This document shows positions 46,490 through 57,349 of a stretch of 64,000 nucleotides of DNA, one piece after another. The notes beneath the pieces are model-generated. The model made no database searches, was not told the origin of the DNA, and worked only from the letters and a program-made list of their open reading frames with translations. Position 1 is the first letter of the stretch. Each line of letters opens with the position of its first letter. The stretch is taken from assembly GCA_029582155.1 (NCBI GenBank), contig CM055901.1, forward strand, positions 26,617,404 to 26,681,403, written 5' to 3'. Position numbers and translations under genes: made by a program. The DNA comes from Panopea generosa. Taxonomy: Eukaryota > Mollusca > Bivalvia > Adapedonta > Hiatellidae.

Positions 46490-46650
46490 GCAGTCAGAAC
46501 GAGACTAGAACCCTGTACCTTTCGCTTACAGGGCGAATGCTCTACTGACTAAGCTGGTCGGACTGCTAACATAAGTTTCTCTCCTAACTGGTTGCGCGCA
46601 CATTGTGACATTTGCGTTAGCGTTAATGGTATACGTGTAATACTGCTCAT
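46490..46650 (-). mobile_element. SINE family E, copy 3
   Basis: Best-formed family E head: on plus, gagactagaaccctgtacc and gggcgaatgctctactgac, which on the minus strand is a tRNA-like A box (gtcagtagagcattcgccc) and B box (gggttctagtc). It is followed by aagtttctctcctaactgg and acattgtgacat. Matches the order at 21.27 and 21.69 kb. Confidence 0.75.
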
Positions 46651-46659
46651 AGCGGTTAA

Positions 46660-49575
46660 TATTGATACTAGAGTGTACTGGTTAACGGGCTAATTGCTAC
46701 ATATGAAGGTTACCTTAAATAAGTATAAAATGATATATGATATCATTGTAATGCAATCCTATATATGCAATTTATTATGAATGTAAGGTTATACAAAATG
46801 TTCTTTTAAGATTAATTTTGCGGTCTAACAGTGAAGTTTTGATGTTTCTCGCCTTGGTATATAAACAGCAGCAACCATAATTTATTATGTGTTCGACTAA
46901 ATAAACATAGACATGTTAACAGACCTGAGAGTTTTGAAATAAACGAAATGCGATCGATTTTTCTCGGGGTCGTTTCATAGGATACAAATAAGAAAACAAC
47001 CTTGCTATGCGACTTTTTCAAACATATATTTAGATAGACAATAACAGGTACTGCAGAAATAAGCACTGATTTCCAAAAGTGTTATGATTTTCTGTCAGAC
47101 TAAATAAAGTTGAAACATTTTATAGACATACATTAATAGGTAAGGGCTTTTAAATATTTAATCACCTTTGTGAATCGAGTTATTGTGTACTTATATCTTA
47201 TTTTTCAAAGCATTTAACTATTGCAGCAATCCACGGTTGCATCAGATACATTGCGTTGAATCTTTGGAAATTATAAAACCATAAAATAACAAACTGAGTT
47301 TCGTGTTTCATTTCCAGTATAAGTATCAAACAAAATGTTTGTATCAAATTACAATCGTGCAATATATGGATAGTCTTTTCATTTGTTCAAAATATAAAAC
47401 AATATACATTTAGAGAAATGAAAATATGACTGCGATAGGACGAATGTGATACGATTAAATAAAACAATATCATTATGCAAATCATGTTTAACTGATGTAA
47501 ATACGAGTGGCGCAGTTCTATTAATAAGTTGAATGTTTTATATTGAGCATGGTGTGATCCTTGGTTGCAATATTGCGCTGGCATTCTTTCTATGAGACTC
47601 GAAAAAGAGAACTATTGTTTAATGTCCTTGCTATTACTATAAACATATTGTGCTACATATGAGGGGTTATCTAGAAGTTCGTGGACAAATCTCATAATAC
47701 GAAGATGACATGTCGGATTTATTTGGAGTTTTACATGTATTATATTTAATATAACTTCAAACCGTACGCAAAATATGAAGGAAATGTATATTAAAATAAA
47801 ATAGCTACATGTATTTCAAACACGTCATGTACGCCTATCTGCCGCAGGTCAGATTTACGATGCGTTGTTCCCATGTCAATTTATTTCAAAAGTACAGCGC
47901 CAAACATAAACACACAAGTTTTTTTCCAACTTTATTTGACTGCTATATATACGACTGTATGTGGTCCAGACTACAATAAAAATGTGTCTAGAACTTGCAC
48001 ACTTTTTTGTTGGTATCATCGTATGCAGAACAAATAAATCTATCTGAGTATGACATTTTACAATTTACTTGTTCATGGATAATAATAATTTATGGGACGA
48101 ATCACACGTTTCTAATAACTACAGACCAAAAACATTGAACTATTTTTACGGGGTACATGTATAGTAAAATATGGCGATCCATAGTTTTCAAGTTTGTATG
48201 TATAACTTTCATGTGATAATATGTATTGTTTCGTTAATATACCCAAGGTACTGCTATACAAACATTGTATCACTACATATTATTCAATTTTGTATAACTA
48301 TTTGCAAATATTCGTCATAATTCATACGGTGTTAAATGTCAATATTGGGATGTAGATAAAACTCAACGAAGATCATGTGTCCAGATACTATATTACCAAA
48401 ACAAACACCGACACATGTACCACCAACCACACACAATGCCATTTCCAACGTATTCTCATCAATATCATTGAAGTGCGACATTAGTTTTCTTTTTCCATCT
48501 TTTATTTATCTTACGGTACATTTTATTTGTAATATTTAATTGATGGTTGATAACAAGGATGGAAACAATCATAAATGTGTGCATTATTGATCAGCCATCG
48601 GCCGCTGGAGTGCACACTTCCCTTAACAATATGATGTTCAAGTACTGTATTATCTTTATTTTCAAGTTGACAGCCATATCAGGAATATTTAAATCATTTC
48701 GTGTAAAACTGTGAATACTGCGTCATAAACTTGGGAGTGTGACTTAAACAGATTTAACCAAACTAAATCTGACTTCATAAATATTGTGTAAAACATGTCT
48801 GACAGTAAATTTATTTTGAATTTACACGGTGCTAGATAAATATGCATGCGTCTATATTGTTCAAGGCGCATGCTTCAGCGACAAAGTTCTCTAACTTTTT
48901 CTGAATACAATGTTAGTAGCATATGTAGGCTATCAGAAAATCAGTCAATCGGTTAATTAAAACAAAATGTTGTTGTTTTTTCCTTTCAAATCGGCCGAAT
49001 AAAACAAATGTGTGCATTGTACCAGAAAAGTCGACACAAAAAATGTTGTCAAAACAGCAAACGTTTATATCTTTTGCAATCATTTCTGGTTGGCAGAACA
49101 AAAGTCTAATACACCTTTCAGAAATTTTAATTGTGTTCCTAAAAATATATCGGCTGAATAAGGCGGTATGAAAAATAGCTCGATATACCGTTCGTTGGTT
49201 ACCGGACAATAAACAATTTCTCTTGAAAACCAATGTTTAAACTTCGCAAAGGCGCAAAACTTTTTTAAAAAGATGAAACAAGTTATCGTCACTTCTAACT
49301 CTTGATTTATTTGCTTTAGCTATTTTAAGGTCGAGATCGATTTCGATGAAAAACTATGAAAAAATAGCCGTCAAAAGCAAGTGTTACTACAATATATGTA
49401 CGTGCCTGTTTAAGTGAGATTGTTGATCATACAAATAAAAAGTGTGGCCAATTAAAACATAACTTTCGAGTTTAGTTAATTATTCATAATATGTTTAGTT
49501 CATATAATTTTTATTTCATATTTTTTGATGAGAGATGTAGGAATAAAACAGTACTTGCATTGATCATTATGTTAT
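46660..49575. other. No gene supported
   Basis: About 2.9 kb of AT-rich DNA. Minus frames near 46.8-47.1 kb and 48.9-49.3 kb were inspected and have neither a domain nor paired strong splice sites. A possible mariner-like relic at 47.66-48.01 kb is noted among the findings. Confidence 0.4.
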
Positions 49576-49581
49576 AATGTT

Positions 49582-49786
49582 CAGTAGAACTTCGATAGCT
49601 CGAACCCGACGGGACTGGACAAAATAATTCGACATTAGGGTTGCTCGAGCTAAGTATTGTTCAACATCATACTATACATGTATATGTATATACATCGAAA
49701 ATGGGAATTCGCCCGGGACCAGATAAGTGGTTCGAGCTATATGTTGTGTCCCTGCCATCCGTGTTCGAGCCAAAAAAGCTCTACTG
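49582..49786. mobile_element. Pogo/Tigger-type MITE
   Basis: A 205-base element with terminal inverted repeats of about 24 bases. The left end starts cagtagaacttcgatagctc and the right end, read on the minus strand, starts cagtagagcttttttggctc; both continue with gaac. The interior repeats 'ttcgagct' / 'gctcgagc' words, and no protein is encoded. Termini starting CAGT with a gctcgaa motif are typical of pogo-like (Tc1/mariner superfamily) MITEs in animals. The expected TA target duplication is present on the right (TATC) but has mutated on the left. Confidence 0.72.
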
Positions 49787-49789
49787 TAT

Positions 49790-52200
49790 CTTCGTTTGTT
49801 CATCTGTACGACTGTCAGCTATATAACTTTTTGTGTCGGTATTTATATATCTCCGATTCACATCCTTCAGAGAATATCATATGAACCAAGACCAAACCTC
49901 TGCGAAGCAATCACGTCAAAACTAGGCTAATGTGCTTCATTTGTTCCGTAATACTATGGAAGTAATAGTATTTCTAGACGTCATATACACTCGCATATTC
50001 ATGAACTTAACACTTGTAAACATGAAAAATAGATTAAAATAAGATATTGTACACTGCATTGTCTCTTTCTCAGACATGATTGATCTAAAACGTAAATGTT
50101 TTCAATAAATTAGCACTAGTCTCCGCGAAAAGCAGTATTCTTAAGAGGGGAATTTGATTTCGAAAAAAAATGTTATCAAGTAAACACGTGTGGTACTGTG
50201 GCTGTTGTTGATCGGATTTTCTATAAATATAACATTTTTATGGTAGAAATAAATGAAGCGACAAAGTAGAAATAATACGGCTACTAATTAAAATAAATAT
50301 TTTTATTATGTTTTTTTTCATCATTTTTATTTGAAAATATTCATACGTGCATGAATTAATATATCAATAATTGCAGTTAACAACGATCTTTTAATTCGAA
50401 TTTCAAGGGGCTCCATCCACAAGTTCCTTCATACACACTCTGTTTAAAACGAATAAAATAGTTTGGCGTGTTTTTTTTTTATTTTATATACACTATATTT
50501 TTATGTAAATTATATCTAACATTTACATGTTTGTTAGCTAATAGTTCTTTTTTTTTCGTCTTCGTAATACATTTTGGATGAGCAAATTTTGTTTTCAAAT
50601 TCTTCTTTTTGGTCATCGCCATACAATATAAAATACACATAATGCAACTTTCACTGAAAACAACAATTTTCATTTTTTTTTTCATAATATTGGTGGTTTT
50701 GACAGTTTTTAATATTCCAAAGATTGAATAACGTATTTTATAAGAAAATGTAGGTTGATTAACAAAATGTATGTTTTAGTCTTAAAATAAAACTCATTAA
50801 TATACCGCGATTTAAGAATCTTTGTTAAATTCCCAATACCCGATCAGTCAATAAGTTTTAATATTACCTGGTTATACTGACCGGCAAAATAATAATACAT
50901 GCGCAAATCTGATGCGCGTATGATACAAACAAGAAGAAAAACCGTATCATGAGAGTTTACGCTCTCTGTAATTTAGTAGCGATTTGACAAGGTAAGTTCC
51001 ATTTTTATATGTCCAATGAGAAGTGTCTATTTTAGTGGTCAATAAAAATGTTTCACTTTTAAAAGTCTGTCAAGTAAAACAGGTGAAACAAATTTAACAG
51101 AAAAACATGATCTTAATATAAATATTTGACAAATATTAAAAATGTTTTAACATAACTTTCTGAAAATGAAACCATTCATCGAAATTTGCCAAATTAATAA
51201 TTGCCTCAAATAATGGACACAGATTTATTTATGAATGCTATTGCGTTAGTTATTTCTTTCGATATAATACATATCACCTTCCTTCGAAGGCGCCATTGAA
51301 AATGGGCAGGTTGACATTTTTAAATAGCGTCCTGACAGAAATGTGATATTTATATATTGTATCACACTACATCTTTATTTCACTAGCAATATTGAACATC
51401 TGCTGTCTGTTTTCAGACAACTTACATACACACTTAATTCAATACTTTCTAGTAGTCTGTTTCTAACTTATTTTCACGGTTCCCAACATACAAATCCACA
51501 AGTATTTAGATGATAAGACAGTCTGGAGCAATAATCCTCTGAGAGAAGCTCCGGTCATCACCGGTTAGTCCAGCGTAATCTTTATTACAGACTTTTAATT
51601 GATAATTAGTTAATTTATACACAGTGCGACAGCTAGTGGGACTGGTAACATTGACTTCGTCAGCAATGAAAAATCAGGAATGACTTATGAGTTGAAGCAA
51701 CTGGATTCTCAAAACCTAAAATATTAACGTGTGGGTATTTTCATTTATTTTTTAACATTCACATTCTGCCTTTTTTGGTCAGAAATCGTTGTATTTCAGT
51801 TGTTTTAATACCTTCGTCTAGGGTCTGAATCATGATTTACTGACGGGAATAAAAAACACCTCATTGATGACAACACTTCACGGGCGTGGATGTGAAAACC
51901 CCTGAGAAAAGAAAAAACTATATAAAATGTTTCGTTTCTTTCAGTTTTGTCAAATTTACTTATTAATTGGGCTGATATTACTCCTCAATAATGTCTAATA
52001 CGACAATAAGAAACCTATCTCATTCATTCAGCCTAACAGCTTTTGACAATAAAAAACCTATAATAGTACGTTTATGACCTCCTTTGTTGAAATGTTTTCT
52101 TTTATAAATTCAAATGATATTAATGTAATGTTACCAACTGAGCATACACATTTGACTAAAGGACAACGAATTTTGATTTTCTTGGTTAGAAATTGCTTGT
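49790..52200. other. No gene recognised
   Basis: AT-rich DNA with several T or A homopolymers (50,470-50,690). No domain or repeat family recognised. Confidence 0.4.
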
Positions 52201-52204
52201 GTTG

Positions 52205-52350
52205 TATGCGAGAAAGTTTCAAGTTACTTGCAAGTTACTTGCGGAAGGACGGTGGTTCTACTCAGTCTGATTCAGTCTGAGGTCTTCCTCCACCAGTAAA
52301 ACTGGATATGCCACATTTAACCTGAAATGTGTTGAAAATGGCATTAAACC
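52205..52350 (+). mobile_element. SINE-like family C, tail fragment
   Basis: Contains cgagaaagtttcaagttac, a short internal duplication of caagttacttg, then acttgcggaaggacggtgg, gtcttcctccaccag and aaaatggcattaaacccc. The first part matches the end of family C near 18.82 kb (gaaagtttgccagtgac, cttgcggaag). The last phrase is a common SINE tail style in bivalves. The tRNA-like head is absent. Confidence 0.6.
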
Positions 52351-52634
52351 CCATTAACAAATTTGAAGTAGTACCATTGAAATAACATGACACAAAGACA
52401 CATACTTATAGAATTGTTATTATAATCACAAAACAAACTGAAGAAAGTAAAACAGGTTCTGCACCGTCTTGGTGCGGTCAGTAGAAGCAGGTTTATGGGA
52501 GCACCTGACTCTTGCATTTTCTGTATTGTTATATTATAACATGTTTCAATCATAATTGAATATATGTGTCCTTAGGAAAAGCTAAATATTTAAATAAATT
52601 GTCATATTCATGAGCGTAACTGGATTATACACTT

Positions 52635-53010
52635 AAAATAAAACTGTTTCGTATCTTCCTAGAATAAAAACGTACATGAAATTTATATGGATATTGTTAT
52701 TAATTGAGATGATATTAAAATAAAACTATTTTTGGTAAAATGTTTCATATCGTCCCAGAGTAAAAAACATACATTATTTTTTATGGATATTGTTATTAAT
52801 TGAAGATAATATTAAAATAAAACTATTTTGGATGATTTAAAATGTTTCGTATCTTCCTAGAATAAAAACATACATGACATTTTTATGGATATTGTTGTTA
52901 ATTGAGATGATATTAAAATAAAACTATTTTTGATAAAATGTTTATTATCTTCCTAGAATAAAATCATACAATACATTTTGATAGATATTGTTGTTAACTG
53001 AGATGATAGC
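52635..53010. repeat. Tandem array, 96-102-bp unit, about 4 copies
   Basis: The block gatattgttattaattgag recurs at 52,690, 52,786, 52,888 and 52,984. Each unit also has attaaaataaaactattt, aaatgtttcgtatcttcc and tagaataaaaacatacat. No maintained frame. Confidence 0.85.
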
Positions 53011-53014
53011 ATCA

Positions 53015-53820
53015 GTTTTTAACAATAAAATATCTACAATAATGCATTTATGACAGCCGCAAGTGTAGACGAATAAACAAATAAATGCTATTATCTTCAG
53101 TCTGATATTAAAACCGACCACAGAACCTACATAACTCATCTTAAATATTTTCAATACTTAAGCTATGATCGTTAAAGTCATTGACAATGGTACATGCCCA
53201 TTCAAATCAGAAGAACATAAAATACAAGTCTAGACAGTCTGTCTATACTTCAAATTCGTTTACGTGATTTAACATCCTAACACTGTAGCACATTAAACTA
53301 TACGACTTCCTGCAGATGCAGTTCCCACAAACGTAACTTTTGTAACGGCGAAATGTTCTGAATATAAAGCCAAATACTATTAGCACATTGATACAATTTT
53401 CGATTAATTATGGATCCAAGTCTAATAAGTTTGAACACGTGACTAAAGGATAACGACCCCAATGTATATATATGGATTTTACCGTGGATCTTCCGAAAGG
53501 AAGAAAATATAATATCAATGTCTATATTAAACCCTTTGGTTTGAATTTTTCGGCTAACGCCTTCATCAGGAAACTATTTTAATGTTTTGACGTTACACCA
53601 TCTCCCTGTCAGTTGTTTATTAAGTTACAAAATGGATTTTACTTAGTTTTTTAAAAAAATTATTGTTATTTTCCTGATGATATATAGCTACAATGCAAAC
53701 CAATTACGCAGCACTATAGAATCAACGATTTCAATATGGTTTCAGCGATAGATTATACACCAACGTTTAACAAGTAACACATCTGAACTGTGGAGCCAAT
53801 GTACACTATAGCTTACATGG
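53015..53820. other. No gene recognised
   Basis: AT-rich spacer before the second LINE copy. Confidence 0.4.
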
Positions 53821-53829
53821 ACATGATTC

Positions 53830-55715
53830 AGTTAAGGATGCATAACCATTTAAATGCTCTTTATGCATAATCACTTTTCGAAAGATATTGTCATATCATA
53901 CAAAATATTTTCACCAAACATTGAACCTACCATATGGTCTGGTATACAAAGTTCATTATTATTAACAAGGTCGGAGGCTCGAGTTTATTTTATAAGCATT
54001 GGTTTTCTAAAGGTATATCAGTTATAAATAACCTATTTAACAACGATGCCAATTTCTATACCATTAGAGAATTCATCAACAAGTATAATATCAATACAAT
54101 TTCTTTTTAATATGAAGGGCTTATAGTATCAGTAAACAATACATAAATAAATTTAAATGTCAACACTTAGCCAGTAATTGTCAGACCCCTATATGTCCAG
54201 TTCTAGTCTTGACCATTGTTAAAGATAAAAAGGGTTGTAGATCAATTTATAAAGCATATATTTTTCAGAAACAGGTGACCCATCTTCAAAAATAAGTGAG
54301 ACGAGGAGTTAGATATTATAATTATTTTAAGATTGTCAAAATATTATGCTCCAGCATTTAGTTTCACTTCAGATACGAATTTACAATAGTTCCAAAATAG
54401 AATCAACCATTAAATCTTGGGAACAAACTCACTTCTAAAAAAAAAAAATATTGTTGATTCTGAAATGTGTACATTCTGTCAAACAATAATCTATTTATTG
54501 ACTGTGCAACATGTAAACAATTTATGTCTAGACTTGTTGACTATATTGAAAAAAAGAACAATGCAGGTAAACTACTGATATTCTATTTGGGAACCAAAAA
54601 GTTGACACTGTCTTTAATAAATTATTATTGAGAATAAAAAAAAATCATCTTTGACCATAAATTAAATTAAAAAAAACCAATGCTTAGCATTATATTCGAA
54701 ATCTTTATAATACAGAAAAAATAATAGACAAGGTAAACTTTAATCTGGTAGGATTTGACGTTCTTTGGGAGGTCTATAAACCTCTTGTAACCTAATACAT
54801 GATATATGTATTGATTCCCCTCCGGGTTTATGTGGTTAAATTGCTTTAAATAGTTATACAATCACGTACATTAGAGTTGATTCTTTCAATCTATTTTTTG
54901 TCATTCAATTATTGTCATTAAGAAAAATGCTAATAATAAGTATTTAAAGAACAAGCATTTTTTTCAGTTTCAGATAATGTTACTGCCTATAAATCAGTAA
55001 ATTTACATAATTCCTTAAATTAAAAATAGATAATGTTACATAGTCTTTCTTTGAGATTATATATATTATACACGTATGTAACACACAACCTATAATGTGT
55101 ATGTTGAATACTTCAATGAAGTTATCTTATTTCGTACAACACACTGAGAGTGGGTTTCTGTTTGACCAGCATTTCCTTTGGTTACCGTCTTTACCGATTT
55201 TAGAATGGTGATTCGCCTTTTCAGTAACCAGTGTGAATTAAATGTTATGCAGTTTTACAGATTCCAGTGCAAACAACCAAGGTTCAATAGAATATATTTC
55301 TTGAACCGTATGTATTCTATGGGTACTTCTGTGAACACCCGAGTGTGTTTGTGAAGAGCATGCCTGTTCTCTGTTTAATATGTTGTTATTTTGTTTGTTA
55401 AGATTTATTTTTATTCACAAACAGAATAAATAGCAAACTTCCCTTGTAAACAAAAATATATTATTTTGAATGTAAGTACAAACTTAAACAATATATATAT
55501 ATATATATATATATAGTCATTGTATAACCTATTTCATATCAATGTCAAAATATAGTTAATAAATTTACTAAAGGACCTGGAAAGTTTGCCTTTAATTTAC
55601 AAAAATGAAAATGTTATATCAGAAATGTTGTATATTCTATGTACTACATTATCATTTGCATCTTCATAACTGAAAGTGCTAAACTGTTACAATGAAATAA
55701 AAAAATATAAATAAC
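53830..55715 (+). mobile_element. L1/Tx1-like LINE, copy 2, 5'-truncated and decayed
   Basis: From about 53,830 the DNA matches the reverse complement of the LINE at 6.5-8.4 kb: taccatatggtctggtatac, aaggtcggaggctcgagt, ataagcattggttttctaaa, then the C-terminal region (gaaatgtgtacattctgtc, the CTFCQT part of the Cys/His motif) and the 3' untranslated region (ttgggaggtctataaacctc, gattcccctccgggttta, gagagtgggtttctg-like blocks). It ends at aaactgttacaatgaaata and an A-rich tail, exactly as copy 1 does. A (TA)n expansion sits at about 55,490-55,515. Frameshifts and stops are too frequent for any long frame. The 5' truncation is the usual result of incomplete reverse transcription. Confidence 0.88.
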
Positions 55716-55817
55716 ATATAAATCGAAAATGTCGTGTTATGATTTTAAATAGTGTCTCCTTTATGTTTGTATATACGTGTGTGTATGGGTGTCTTTGTTG
55801 GTGGATGACTTTAACAG

Positions 55818-56097
55818 GAGACGTAGCATTAATATCCACCACAACACAAAGGCAAACAATCTATATAAAAGTACCAGAAGCATTAACCAAAGATACAGAA
55901 GAGGTGATAATACGCCTAGTTGTCTTAGAACATCCAGTAGAAAACACCGTTTGTGTTTATATGCGCCCAAACACCCCTCTATCTATGGTTTCCATGTCAT
56001 CAGTTCCAGTAACACCACCTCACTATCCTGTTATTAATACGGCGGCAGGAATTTCGAATACATGTACATACATATATACACGTATAAATAGAAACAA
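55818..56097 (+). CDS. Candidate internal exon, unknown gene
   Basis: Begins after tttaacag (AG at 55,816-55,817) and stays open to a GTAAGT donor at 56,098-56,103. The 280-base interval encodes about 93 codons including DVALISTTTQRQTIYIKV, then TKDTEEVIIRLVVLEHPVE, NTVCVYMRPNTPLSM and PVTPPHYPVINTAAG. Composition is more protein-like than neighbouring frames (mixed charge, alternating hydrophobics, Pro-rich end), and base composition is less AT-rich. The acceptor's pyrimidine tract is weak and interrupted. The last ~15 codons overlap a TACATA-rich stretch and may be intronic if an earlier donor is used. I do not recognise a family; an extracellular beta-rich region is a guess from residue pattern only. 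Confidence 0.35.
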
Positions 56098-56217
56098 GTA
56101 AGTGAACCAATACACGTAATTTTGTAGAAGCCATTAGATAATAAAAGAGAATAGCGTGATGGCCAACTGTACAAAGGTCAACCGCCAGTCATACAGTACC
56201 CAGCTCGATCAAAGGAC

Positions 56218-56400
56218 CGCGGGGCAGTAGTGTAATGGATAGGGTGTTGGCCGCTCACGCCACAGATTTCGGGTTCGATTCCCCGGCCGACCGGATGCCT
56301 TTCATAAAACAACACTCAGTACTGGTTCTACCTAGGAAGCGGACTCGAGAGCGGTTCATATTAACACTGTGCTTTCATCGCATTTGAGCTATAAAATAGA
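56218..56400 (+). mobile_element. SINE family D, copy 2 (best copy)
   Basis: Clear Pol III type 2 promoter: tagtgtaatggatagggtg (A box) and ttcgggttcgattccccgg (B box). The body has cactcagtactggttctacc, aagcggactcgagagcgg and gtgctttcatcgcatttgag. Copy 1 is at 17,312-17,480. The tRNA-like part is better preserved than in any other SINE here except family A copy 3. Confidence 0.82.
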
Positions 56401-56404
56401 TTAG

Positions 56405-57170
56405 TATTAACTAAACTAAAGGACCAAGACCACGTTTGATAAACCCCTTGGTCTATTCAACAAATTAAGATTTAAAATGCCTACTGTACCGCACGTTACT
56501 ACTTAATTAAAAGTAAAGACAAAAATAGGAATTAGTCTATGGGCCGTAACATATATACCACAGAAAACTTGTATGCCTTATCGCAACATCGCTTAAAAAG
56601 TTTTGAAATAGCGGTATCGCATGCTGTTTACAATTCAGACGGTTAATTGAAGGAGCTATACTTTGAAAGATAAGAAGCTTATTGTTTTAACCTTATTCGC
56701 TACATTCAGATTGCATAATGTTCTGTTGCTCTGCGACAATATCGCATTCGCTGGATTGTACATACAGTTGTATATAAACTTTAGTAATGCCTTGTCGTTA
56801 AACGTTGACACTGACATATAGGTATATTAAACATGTATATAGCATACTTAACTATCACACTGACATATATGTATATCAAACATGTATATGTTATGCATAA
56901 CTACGAGTACCTGTCTTAATCGGCAGGATGTGTACAAACACACGTGTTACATATGTGTCGTTAAATGCAAGCTATTTCATCACATACGATATTATGTATC
57001 ATTGGATTGTCGTATGTACAAATGACTGTGCAATGAGGTCATATTTACAAATGTGCTTAACAAATACTTTTGTTGACTTTAGGAAGTACATGTATATTAT
57101 TATCATCTAAATACTCTGTTTGTTAGTTTAGTTTAAACTTATTTATTTTACATCGATTGTAAAACAAGTT
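56405..57170. other. No gene recognised
   Basis: AT-rich; a short internal repetition of acatatatgtatat phrases near 56,815-56,895 is the only pattern. Confidence 0.4.
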
Positions 57171-57174
57171 CTCA

Positions 57175-57345
57175 CAACTTATACAAGTCACGCCCGCTGT
57201 CTTCCTGGGTAGAACCAGCAAATGCGGAGAAGCGCCTTGCTCAAGGACACCACACATAGCAGTGGGGTAAGATCGAATCCACGACCGTCCGATTCTGGTT
57301 TCGATGATATACCACTGGATCATCCGCTCCACACATGGTTATTGA
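57175..57345 (-). mobile_element. SINE family F, near full length
   Basis: Minus-strand head: ggatgatccagtggtatat (A box region) and cgtggattcgatcttacc (B box), then gtgtccttgagcaaggcgc and tggttctacccaggaag. The same body order occurs without a head at 40,368-40,460. The 'ccttgagcaaggc' phrase is widespread in animal SINE bodies. Confidence 0.75.
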
Positions 57346-57349
57346 TATA

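Noticed and set aside
46812..47066. Possible minus-strand exon after tatttctgcag
   Set aside because: The acceptor is fair, but the donor (CAGGTCTGT) is weak and the frame shows no domain.
48913..49292. Overlapping minus-strand frames of 70 and 106 codons
   Set aside because: Residue content looks protein-like in places, but both frames are open over the same bases and no splice pair or family was found.
55739..55800. Use of the ATG at 55,739 as a real start for the exon-like segment
   Set aside because: The first ~25 codons are TV/GT-rich and read as an intron-like tract; a spliced start is more likely if the segment is real.
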